Assembly (NCBI GenBank): GCA_937897875.1
Contig: CALCPD010000006.1
Span: 1-43,140 of the forward strand
Source of the DNA: an uncultured Nitrosopumilaceae archaeon
Lineage (GTDB): Archaea; Thermoproteota; Nitrososphaeria; Nitrososphaerales; Nitrosopumilaceae
Reading direction: 5' to 3'
DNA: 43,140 nucleotides
Part shown: piece by piece, positions 33,118 to 39,752 of the stretch
Numbering within the stretch: position 1 is the stretch's first letter
How the letters are laid out: every line of letters begins with the position of its first letter
Made by a program: the position numbers and the translations under genes
The notes under the pieces: generated by a model
The model's input: the letters and a program-made list of their open reading frames with translations, nothing else
What the model was told of the DNA's origin: nothing
The model's database searches: none

Positions 33118-34188
33118 ATGGATCCACATCAATTTCATGGAAAGGATATTCCACACATAAAATTAGATCCAACGATGAATATTGAAGATCTTGTAGAAGT
33201 ATTTGCTAATTCAGGATTTAATGGTAGACAATTAGGTGAAGCAGCGAAACTGTATGCAAAAATGATTGAAGAAGATGCAACCATTTGTCTTACAGTATCA
33301 GGTGCAATGACGCCAGTGGGTTTTGGAGGAATTATCAAAACATTGATTGAAAGAGGATTTGTAGATTGGATTGTCACCACCGGTGCAAATGTGTACCATG
33401 AAGATCATTTTGCATTAGGATTACCAGTAAAACAAGGTAGTTTTGATGTTGACGATATGAAATTATATGAAAATGAAATTGTGAGAATTAGAGACGTCTA
33501 CATTAAGTTTGAAGAAACATTAGAAGCAGAAGATCAAACAATTCAAAAAATGTTTGAAAATGATTTTCAAGACAAATCTTTTACAACAGCAGAGTTTTGT
33601 AATCTGCTAGGTAAAAGAAGTAAAGCAATTGCAAAACATCCAGAAAAAAGTTTTATCACAACAGCATATGATTATGATGTTCCAGTGTACATCTCCACAA
33701 TAAAGGATTCATCATTAGCACTAAATTTAGCAGTCCATAGATTAGAGAATAAAAAATATGATTTAGATTTTGTTCGAGAAATTATAGAACAGGCTGCAAT
33801 TGTATATGATTCAAAAAAATCAGCAATTCTAGAATTAGGTGGAGGAGTACCAAAAAATACAGCACAACAAACAGGTCCACTATTAGATCAGATTTTGAAA
33901 AGAAATGATGGGGGTCAAGAATACATCATTCAGATAACAGATGCACGACCAGATACAGGAGGGTTATCAGGTGCAACATTGCAAGAGGGAAAAAGTTGGG
34001 GTAAAATTCAAGATTCACATGAGGGCATAATCACAGTTTATGCTGATGCAACAATAGCATTTCCAATTCTAGCATTATACGTTCTAAGTAATCAAAAATC
34101 TCGAGAACCAAAAAGACTCTATAAAAAAATAGGTGAAATGTATAATAAATTAAGTAAAGATTATTTCAAAAACCCAGACAACAATTAA
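33118..34188 (+). CDS. dhs: Deoxyhypusine synthase
   Basis: DHS moves the aminobutyl group of spermidine onto a lysine of aIF5A, using NAD. The 356-residue sequence has the NAD-binding VDWIVTTGANVYHED, the long GSFDVDDM segment, LELGGGVPKNTAQQTGP, and near the end ARPDTGGLSGATLQEGKSWG, where the catalytic lysine is Lys296 (SWGK). A TATTATTTA box lies 27 nt before the ATG. The 70-aa zinc gene at 34185 shares the last 4 bases (TTAA) in opposite orientation. The agmatinase at 29202 acts upstream in the polyamine route. Confidence 0.95.
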   Translation: MDPHQFHGKDIPHIKLDPTMNIEDLVEVFANSGFNGRQLGEAAKLYAKMIEEDATICLTVSGAMTPVGFGGIIKTLIERGFVDWIVTTGANVYHEDHFALGLPVKQGSFDVDDMKLYENEIVRIRDVYIKFEETLEAEDQTIQKMFENDFQDKSFTTAEFCNLLGKRSKAIAKHPEKSFITTAYDYDVPVYISTIKDSSLALNLAVHRLENKKYDLDFVREIIEQAAIVYDSKKSAILELGGGVPKNTAQQTGPLLDQILKRNDGGQEYIIQITDARPDTGGLSGATLQEGKSWGKIQDSHEGIITVYADATIAFPILALYVLSNQKSREPKRLYKKIGEMYNKLSKDYFKNPDNN

Positions 34189-34397
34189 AATTTATTAAAT
34201 CTGGCACGTTCAAGATCTCTATCATCTTTAGATTCTTTTTTCCATTCTTTATAATGATCCTTGCAAAGAATTGTTTTTTTGCCCTTAGAATTTACTCTTA
34301 ACCCAGCGTTTTCCACTTTGGCAGTATTTAGTGAACGTGCGCCATCCTGGTCACATCCATCCACATTACATGGTGCTCCTTTAGAAACAATGCCCAT
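34185..34397 (-). CDS. Small zinc-binding protein, 70 aa
   Basis: The likely zinc ligands are CNVDGC near residues 10-15 and CKDH near 45-48, in a C2-CH arrangement. The ends are basic and charged (KEWKKESKDDRDLERARF). The stop codon interlocks with that of deoxyhypusine synthase. A single ATG at 34397 starts it. Of the same class as the other small zinc proteins; function unknown. Confidence 0.65.
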   Translation of the reverse strand: MGIVSKGAPCNVDGCDQDGARSLNTAKVENAGLRVNSKGKKTILCKDHYKEWKKESKDDRDLERARFNKF

Positions 34398-34518
34398 AAG
34401 ATATCATGATCAATATGTTATTTATATTTGAGAAAATCTCAAGTATTTTTAGATTTTTATAAAAAATATCCAAAAAATATGTTATTCGTTTATAATAGGA
34501 ATATTTTTTTCTACGTTT

Positions 34519-34806
34519 ATGGCTGGAGCAAACAAACCAAGTGGTTCTAAAGATTCAAAGAAAAGTAAAAAAGATAAAGGCGAAGGTGGAGTCAGAAAAG
34601 CCGAGATTACAGTTATGCTAAATGAACAACAAGCTATGAAAGTAATTCAAAACTCTAAAGTCATCACAGTACAAGATCTTGCAAGACAGACAGGAGTTAA
34701 AATTTCTGCAGCAAATGCATTCTTGAAAGAATCAACATCAAAAGGAACTGTAAAAAGAGTTGGTGGATATTCAGGACATCACTTGTATCAAGTAGTCTCC
34801 TCATAG
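34519..34806 (+). CDS. rps25e: Ribosomal protein S25e
   Basis: eS25 is a small-subunit protein with a winged-helix core. The first 28 residues are lysine-rich and disordered (SGSKDSKKSKKDKGEGG), then VQDLARQTGVKISAANAFLK and the wing VKRVGGYSGHHLYQV match the family. TATAATA (34490-34496) is centred 26 nt before the ATG, the best TATA match among these genes. The 3' end overlaps the cyclophilin-like gene on the other strand by 19 nt. Confidence 0.93.
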   Translation: MAGANKPSGSKDSKKSKKDKGEGGVRKAEITVMLNEQQAMKVIQNSKVITVQDLARQTGVKISAANAFLKESTSKGTVKRVGGYSGHHLYQVVSS

Positions 34807-35174
34807 AGACGCAATACATTACCAGGTTTAACATTCTTTAATTCATCATTATCATCCTTAAATTTTCCAATAGGAGTCATAGTTTTTGCAGATTCAACAT
34901 TTCCAACAAAAAAACAAAAACTACCAGTTGAAGGTAAAAATGCAACATCACCTTTCTTAAATTCAGATCTAGCTCGTTCAATTCCCGAGTCAACACTAGT
35001 TTCAAAATAAACAATACTCTTACCGAGTAAATGGGAATTACCCTCTAAAGGTAATGATCTCATAATAGTACCAACAGTTCTCGGAGATAGATGTCGTTTC
35101 AAATCACAAGATAATTTTATCTTTCCATCAATTTCTAAAATTAATTGCTTTCTGGAGACTGATTCATTAGACAA
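34788..35174 (-). CDS. Cyclophilin-like protein (DUF369/Cyclophil_like)
   Basis: I start at TTG 35174, giving 128 aa beginning MSNESVSRKQLILEIDGK. The body fits the small cyclophilin-like fold: LSPRTVGTIMRSLPLEG, SIVYFETSV, then ARSEFKKGDVAFLPSTGSFC and MTPIGKF. These are eight-stranded barrels related to prolyl isomerases; catalytic activity is unproven. The start is set by the TTATATAA at 35197-35204, centred 26.5 nt away. A longer frame to 35312 exists but lies inside the coding start of rpo6. It overlaps the S25e end by 19 nt. Confidence 0.78.
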   Translation of the reverse strand: MSNESVSRKQLILEIDGKIKLSCDLKRHLSPRTVGTIMRSLPLEGNSHLLGKSIVYFETSVDSGIERARSEFKKGDVAFLPSTGSFCFFVGNVESAKTMTPIGKFKDDNDELKNVKPGNVLRLYEETT

Positions 35175-35196
35175 TTTTAATTTAAAAATGATTAGA

Positions 35197-35204
35197 TTAT
35201 ATAA
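35197..35204. promoter_or_regulatory. Shared palindromic TATA box of two divergent genes
   Basis: TTATATAA is a perfect palindrome centred at 35200.5. The TTG of the cyclophilin-like gene (minus, 35174) and the TTG of rpo6 (plus, 35227) each begin 26.5 nt away, the canonical TATA-to-start distance for leaderless archaeal genes. One box can therefore direct transcription both ways. Confidence 0.6.
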
Positions 35205-35226
35205 CGTTTTAAGAGAATTTTTGTAC

Positions 35227-35718
35227 TTGTCCAATCCTGAAGAACCAAAATTAGTTACACCAGAATCTGAAACATTAGAAACTGAAGCAGATCCAAACTT
35301 AGGATTAAACAAAGCATTAGATACTTATCGAAAATTAATTGAAAAAAATGTAACTAATCCAACAGAACCATTAACAGATAAAGAGCAATCAAATCTTGAA
35401 AATAGAATTAAAGAAATTGAAAGTAGAGAAGTAGTAGAAAAAGTTGAAGAACATGAAGCAGTTGAAATTCCTTGTGAAAAAGGTAAAATCACAATTGGTC
35501 CACCAACACTAACAAGATTTGAAAAAGCAAGAATTATGGGTGCCAGAGCATTACAATTATCATTAGGAGCTCCACCATTCATTGAAATTCCAAAAGATGC
35601 AAGAATTTCTTTAGACATATCAATGGAAGAATTAGAAAAAAAAGTGATCCCAATTACAATTAGAAGAGTATTACCAAATGGTGATTATCAAAATATCCCA
35701 ATCGACTATTTCCAATAA
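35227..35718 (+). CDS. rpo6: RNA polymerase subunit Rpo6 (RpoK) with long N-terminal extension
   Basis: The C-terminal 60 residues are the RPB6/omega core: LTRFEKARIMGARALQLSLG, APPFIEIPKD, and the end ELEKKVIPITIRRVLPNG. This subunit clamps the largest RNA polymerase subunit. Before it lie about 95 residues, acidic and helical (NLGLNKALDTYRKLIEKN, EQSNLENRIKEIESREVVEK), much longer than the usual archaeal subunit. TTG 35227 is favoured by the symmetrical TATA box; ATG 35188 is the alternative and would put the box inside the gene. The extension may be lineage-specific. Confidence 0.88.
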   Translation: MSNPEEPKLVTPESETLETEADPNLGLNKALDTYRKLIEKNVTNPTEPLTDKEQSNLENRIKEIESREVVEKVEEHEAVEIPCEKGKITIGPPTLTRFEKARIMGARALQLSLGAPPFIEIPKDARISLDISMEELEKKVIPITIRRVLPNGDYQNIPIDYFQ

Positions 35719-35772
35719 AGAACCAATCGTCGATAAAACTTAAAAGAACAGAAAATTTCTGAATGTTGTATA

Positions 35773-36069
35773 ATGCTCATGGAAGAAGTAAATGAACCGA
35801 AAGGTCAAGAGCAGACCGAAATAAACATTGGAAACGATCCAGTAATGCTCACTGCTGTTGATGTAGTATCAAAGCTAATGAATCAAGATAAAGTAATTTT
35901 GAAGGCAAGAGGAAATTCTATTCCAAATGCAGTTGCAGTTGCAAACATAATTACAGAAAAAATGTTAGTAGGAAGTACTAAAGTAGAAAAAATTAAACTA
36001 GACACATTGGAAGAAGCAGGGATAGGTAGTATGACATCAACTGTACAAATTATTATTAAAAAATATTAG
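35773..36069 (+). CDS. alba: Alba-family chromatin protein
   Basis: Residues about 20-98 match Alba: NDPVMLTAVDVVSKLM, VILKARGNSIPNAVAVANI, then KVEKIKLDTLEE and the end TSTVQIIIKKY. Alba coats DNA and RNA. The usual GKKPVMNYV region, with its paired lysines, reads GNDPVMLTA here, so the acetylation-controlled lysine contact is missing and binding may differ. An N-terminal acidic tail (EEVNEPKGQEQTE) precedes the fold. The stop interlocks with that of the regulator at 36066. ATG 35779 is a possible second start. Confidence 0.85.
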   Translation: MLMEEVNEPKGQEQTEINIGNDPVMLTAVDVVSKLMNQDKVILKARGNSIPNAVAVANIITEKMLVGSTKVEKIKLDTLEEAGIGSMTSTVQIIIKKY

Positions 36070-36482
36070 TAAACGCTGCCAGGGCCTTTAAGAAGCATAT
36101 TTTCACATTCTTTACAAATTTTTTCATCAATATTAGTTTCTAAATTATGATGTATCTCACAAATCAATAAACTAGATTTAATGTAATTACACAATCCAAT
36201 AAATTTAGAAAGACTTGAAGGAGTATAGGCTAAATCAGAAGAAAGGTGATCACATAATTCATCAATTAATTGTGAAACTTGTTTTTCTGCCAATAATTTT
36301 GCTATTAATGAAGGATCACCACGGGTTCCACGAATGTAATTACTAATTGCAGCTTGTGTAACTCCAAGCATTTTAGAAATTTCATCTTCTCGAATATCAT
36401 GTTCTTCAGCTAATTTTTTTGCCAAGATTGCTCTTAATGCAGGAATTAATGTTTTAGATTCAATCTCTGCAGGCAGTAACAT
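36066..36482 (-). CDS. Helix-turn-helix transcriptional regulator (COG2522-like)
   Basis: Starting at ATG 36482 with GGAG a few bases upstream gives MLLPAEIESKTLIPALRAIL, then AKKLAEEHDI and the helix-turn-helix EISKMLGVTQAAISNYIRG with RGDPS after it. The C-terminal part holds helices and CEIHHN, CKEC that could form a metal or redox site (residues about 108-130). This is the general layout of archaeal COG2522 regulators. A TTTAAA element sits about 28 nt upstream. What it controls is unknown; alba and the asparagine-synthase-like gene are its neighbours. Confidence 0.82.
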   Translation of the reverse strand: MLLPAEIESKTLIPALRAILAKKLAEEHDIREDEISKMLGVTQAAISNYIRGTRGDPSLIAKLLAEKQVSQLIDELCDHLSSDLAYTPSSLSKFIGLCNYIKSSLLICEIHHNLETNIDEKICKECENMLLKGPGSVY

Positions 36483-36588
36483 AATTTCTCCTGAGTGAAA
36501 GTATGAATTTAAAGTTTGCAATAAACAAGATAAAGTAAAAAATAATGTTAGGCATAGCTATTTTAATTTCAAAACAACCTGAGTATCA

Positions 36589-37533
36589 TTGGAAGAAATT
36601 ACTAAAAAATTATATCAAATTTTAGAAGAATCTTGTAATTTATGTGAATCAGAATTAATTGCATTATCTGGGGGATTAGACAGTTCAATAATATCCCATT
36701 TTCTTAGGGGAAAGAAAGTTGAAGGAATTGCAATAATTTCAGAAGATTTTGTGTCAACTGATCTAACATATTGTCAAAGAATTTCAAAAGAAACAGGCAT
36801 TCCATTAACAATATACAATTCAACAACATCAGAAATACTGGAAGCAGTAGAAAATACAATAAAAATATTAAAAAATTTTAACGATATTGAAATTCGTAAT
36901 AACGTTGTAATGTATTTGGCAATAAAATGGGCAAAAGACAATAATAAAAAATCAGTAATTACAGGAGACGGAGCAGACGAATTATTTGCAGGATATAATT
37001 TTTTAGTCAATAAACCCGAAAAAGAACTAGAATCAGAAATCAAAAGAGTATGCTCAATAATGCATTTTCCAACACAAGAAATTGGAAAGCATTTAGGAAT
37101 CAAAATAGAATCCCCATTTCTTAATCAAAAAATAGTTGAAATAGCAAATCAAATACCAGTGAATCTCAAAGTTAAAGAAGAAAATGGTACAAGGTATGGG
37201 AAATGGATTCTTCGTAAAACAATTGAAAAATATATACCAGAACAAATAGTATGGAGAAAAAAATCACCTATGCAAGAGGGAGCAGGAACAGTAGGGTTAA
37301 CCAACTTATTTGAATCAATAATTAATGAAGAAAAATATGTTGAGAAAAAACTAACAATTGAGAAAAATGATCAAGTAATAATTAGAAGTAGAGAATCAAT
37401 GTATTACTATGAAATTTTTAGAAAATTGTACGGGACACCTGTAGAAGAGAATGTAGTATCTAAATGTCCATATTGTAAACATGGAATTAATAATTCGAAA
37501 TTTTGTAGAATGTGTGGGGCATTTCCAATCTAA
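36589..37533 (+). CDS. Asparagine-synthase-like amidotransferase domain with C-terminal zinc ribbon
   Basis: The 314-residue protein is the synthetase half of an asparagine synthase: PP-loop ALSGGLDSSII (about residues 25-35), ITGDGADELFAGYNFLV, then ESPFLNQKIVEIA and YGKWILRKTIEKYIPE. The N-terminal glutaminase domain with its Cys2 is absent, so it would need free ammonia or a separate partner. The end carries a zinc ribbon, KCPYCKHGINN and FCRMCGAFPI. The start is TTG 36589; CTATTTTAA (36558-36566) is centred 26 nt upstream. Substrate may be Asp or a carrier-bound acid; unknown. Confidence 0.85.
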   Translation: MEEITKKLYQILEESCNLCESELIALSGGLDSSIISHFLRGKKVEGIAIISEDFVSTDLTYCQRISKETGIPLTIYNSTTSEILEAVENTIKILKNFNDIEIRNNVVMYLAIKWAKDNNKKSVITGDGADELFAGYNFLVNKPEKELESEIKRVCSIMHFPTQEIGKHLGIKIESPFLNQKIVEIANQIPVNLKVKEENGTRYGKWILRKTIEKYIPEQIVWRKKSPMQEGAGTVGLTNLFESIINEEKYVEKKLTIEKNDQVIIRSRESMYYYEIFRKLYGTPVEENVVSKCPYCKHGINNSKFCRMCGAFPI

Positions 37534-37676
37534 ACATTATTTTTATATTTTCGTGGTTTCTTTATGAAAATTTTTCTGCAGCCATTACAGCAAAAATAGA
37601 AATTTTTTCCATTATGGTCATGAATTAAGGCAATATCCTCATCAAGTTCAATTCCACAAACAGGATCAACTGGCAC
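37530..37676 (-). CDS. YHS-domain microprotein, 48 aa (GTG start)
   Basis: The product reads MPVDPVCGIELDEDIALIHD, then HNGKNFYFCCNGCRKIF and a basic tail. DPVCG and FCCNGC are the two halves of a YHS/TRASH-type metal-binding module found in metal-handling ATPases and monooxygenases. The start is GTG 37676, and CTATAAATAG at 37698-37707 (minus) is centred 26.5 nt upstream; an in-frame stop rules out a longer form. It probably binds a transition metal such as copper. The stop overlaps the end of the asparagine-synthase-like gene by 4 nt. Confidence 0.72.
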   Translation of the reverse strand: MPVDPVCGIELDEDIALIHDHNGKNFYFCCNGCRKIFIKKPRKYKNNV

Positions 37677-37697
37677 AAATTTTTTTGTTTTAATTTC

Positions 37698-37707
37698 TAT
37701 TTATAGA
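37698..37707 (-). promoter_or_regulatory. TATA box of the YHS microprotein gene
   Basis: CTATAAATAG on the minus strand is centred at 37702.5, 26.5 nt before the GTG at 37676. It is a near-consensus archaeal TATA box and the main evidence for the GTG start. Confidence 0.6.
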
Positions 37708-37801
37708 TTCAGTAATGTATAATGACCAATTTTTGAAATGCAAGTATCAAATTAATGAAAATTATTGATTTAAAATTTTAATCACAGAATAGAAAACTAT
37801 C

Positions 37802-38902
37802 TTACGTAGTTAATTTTTTTACTAATTGAAGAAAGTCTTCATTAGACATTGGAGGAATATTCATAATTTCTAAATTTTCGGAAACATGTTCAGATAATTT
37901 TTGGCCAACAAGAGGAGCAAGTACACCAGGAGACGAACGAATAAACTGTAATGCACGTAATGATGGTTTCAAATCATTAAAATCAGGCATAACACCAGGG
38001 GATAAAAGACGTCCTTGCATAAATGGAACACTAGTAAATACACCAATTCCCAATGTAACTGCAGATTCCAAAATTGAAACAGGCTTATTTTGAATTAATT
38101 GATTTTTGCCAAGTAAAGCTTGATCATAATTCATGTTATAGGGTAATTGTATGAATTTAAATCCATGATTTTCACCACCAACATTTTTTGCCATTTCAAC
38201 AATATCTTCTAGTAATAGAAATTGAGAATTATCTCCCATAACTCTAAAACATTCCCAAGTTGCCATTCCATAAAATTTAATTTTTCCTTCATCACGTTTT
38301 TGTTCATACAGTTCAAAAACAGATTTTAAATTTTCTAAAAATTGTTCTTTAGACACATCTTTGATTTGTCCTTCAATAGAATTATGAAGATACATTAAAT
38401 CAAGACATTCTAAATCTAGATTTTTTAGACTTCTATCTAATTGATCAGACAAAAACGAAGTAGTCATACAATGATAACCAGATGTGATATCTCCCTCCTT
38501 TACAATACCTGGTTTTCCAAGTTCACGCATCACATATTGCATAAAATCTTCTTGAATATCTGCATCATTTGTGACATATCCATTTTTACTACTTACAAAG
38601 ATCTGATCACGAGAAATCTTTCCACCTTCAATTAATTCAGATATTGCTTTACCAACAGAACGTTCAGCCTTTTGAGCACGATAATTAATTGCAGTATCAA
38701 TTACATTTACACCAGATAATACAGACTGTTTTACCGCATTTTTTACTAATTCATCAGTACGAGTATCAGGTTCACCAAGATAGGTTCCAATTCCAACATT
38801 GGATAGGTGGAGATTTTCAAAGTCATTAAAATTAAGAGAATTTACGCTCGAATTTTGTTTAAAAGTTTCAGTTCCTTGAGGTGTTGCAAATCCTGAAATC
38901 AT
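37802..38902 (-). CDS. Aldo/keto reductase
   Basis: The 366-residue protein is an AKR: after about 30 extra residues comes LSNVGIGTYLG, then the catalytic Asp69 and Tyr74 in VIDTAINYRAQKAERS, Lys106 in FVSSKNGYV and the His in LMYLHNS. The C-terminal NADPH region ends SSPGVLAPLVGQKLSEHV. It reduces an unknown aldehyde or ketone with NAD(P)H. A stretch after VSSKNGY (residues about 111-150) is longer than in typical AKRs. No operon partner. Confidence 0.9.
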   Translation of the reverse strand: MISGFATPQGTETFKQNSSVNSLNFNDFENLHLSNVGIGTYLGEPDTRTDELVKNAVKQSVLSGVNVIDTAINYRAQKAERSVGKAISELIEGGKISRDQIFVSSKNGYVTNDADIQEDFMQYVMRELGKPGIVKEGDITSGYHCMTTSFLSDQLDRSLKNLDLECLDLMYLHNSIEGQIKDVSKEQFLENLKSVFELYEQKRDEGKIKFYGMATWECFRVMGDNSQFLLLEDIVEMAKNVGGENHGFKFIQLPYNMNYDQALLGKNQLIQNKPVSILESAVTLGIGVFTSVPFMQGRLLSPGVMPDFNDLKPSLRALQFIRSSPGVLAPLVGQKLSEHVSENLEIMNIPPMSNEDFLQLVKKLTT

Positions 38903-39011
38903 AAAGGAATCACATTTTTACTAAATTTATGTCTGTGGTAGGAATACCTTAACGAATCAACTAAAAGTCACAGTGAGAAATCAATATGAAGAGTAAGTTA
39001 TTAGATAAATT

Positions 39012-39224
39012 ATGAAAATCATAATAAAAAATGGGGAATCAGTTGAAACATATCATAATGCTGGTGATGTAGTTGTGCTTCCAAAAAGCAAACTAGTAAG
39101 AAGATTTAGTGAGTATGGTTCTTTAATTGAAGAATACAAACTGGTGGATAAAAAAATCACATTAGAAGATGACCTAGAGAATGATCAAACAGAAATTGTT
39201 GTTACTTTACTTGTTGAAAAATAA
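39012..39224 (+). CDS. Hypothetical protein, 70 aa
   Basis: A small soluble protein beginning MKIIIKNGESVETYHNAGDV. Two strands (DVVVLPKSKLVRRF, EIVVTLLVEK) flank an acidic helix region (ITLEDDLENDQTE), so a small beta-rich fold is likely. No Cys or known motif. A small-RNA candidate follows on the same strand within 40 nt. Confidence 0.5.
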   Translation: MKIIIKNGESVETYHNAGDVVVLPKSKLVRRFSEYGSLIEEYKLVDKKITLEDDLENDQTEIVVTLLVEK

Positions 39225-39258
39225 TAATTGCAAACAACAAAGGATCTTAAAAAATAAA

Positions 39259-39321
39259 TGAGAAGAGTCCCAACGACGAAACTCTCTCACCTAACAACAC
39301 CCGTGTTGTGTTCAAGAGGTG
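39259..39321 (+). ncRNA. Candidate small RNA or leader with two hairpins
   Basis: TGAGAAGAGT (39259-39268) pairs with ACTCTCTCA (39281-39289) as nine base pairs with one bulged A, loop CCCAACGACGAA. A second hairpin has ACAACA (39294-39299) with TGTTGT (39304-39309) and the outer CACCT (39288-39292) with AGGTG (39317-39321); it shares two bases with the first, so the two could switch. An AAAAATAATAAT box is centred about 30 nt before the 5' end. It may be a free RNA or a regulatory leader of the gene at 39396. Folded by eye only. Confidence 0.4.
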
Positions 39322-39395
39322 TATGATAAAGATAATAGATAGGATACTAAAATAACCTGAGAAAATCATATCAAGAACAACGTACTTGATAAATC

Positions 39396-39659
39396 ATGAA
39401 TCCAAAAAAAATAATCATATTTCCAGTAATCATATTTTTAATTCTCTTTACTGTTGGAATGTTACTAAGTAATGTGATACAAGTAGAGAATTCAAAATCC
39501 ACCCTGCCTGATATTGGACTTCAAAGCTGTTTGGTGTGGTATGACGGATGTAACACATGTACGATTATGACAAATACAGACGGTATCAAAGATTTTGCAT
39601 GTACAAAGATGGCATGCTCTGAGTATGAAAAACCAATGTGTTTAGAACCAACACCCTAA
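39396..39659 (+). CDS. Secreted or anchored Cys-rich protein, 87 aa
   Basis: The N-terminal helix (PVIIFLILFTVGMLLSNVI) is a signal peptide or anchor. The outer domain has seven Cys: LQSCLVWYDGCNTCTIM, then FACTKMACSEYEKPMC. The pattern C-x2-WYDGCNTC suggests a small disulfide- or metal-stabilised domain; I cannot name the family firmly. The helix resembles the microprotein at 16886. The possible RNA leader at 39259 lies just upstream. Confidence 0.65.
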   Translation: MNPKKIIIFPVIIFLILFTVGMLLSNVIQVENSKSTLPDIGLQSCLVWYDGCNTCTIMTNTDGIKDFACTKMACSEYEKPMCLEPTP

Positions 39660-39752
39660 TGAAAATATCACCTCACATCATCTAACCGATAATTTTAACT
39701 CTCAAAATTAAATAATTTAGTAAGTGAATTGTCACACTATCTATACATCTGC

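Noticed and set aside
35175-35312. Longer N terminus of the cyclophilin-like protein
   Set aside because: The extra 46 codons lie antisense to the start of rpo6, include no family sequence, and would place the TATA box inside the gene.
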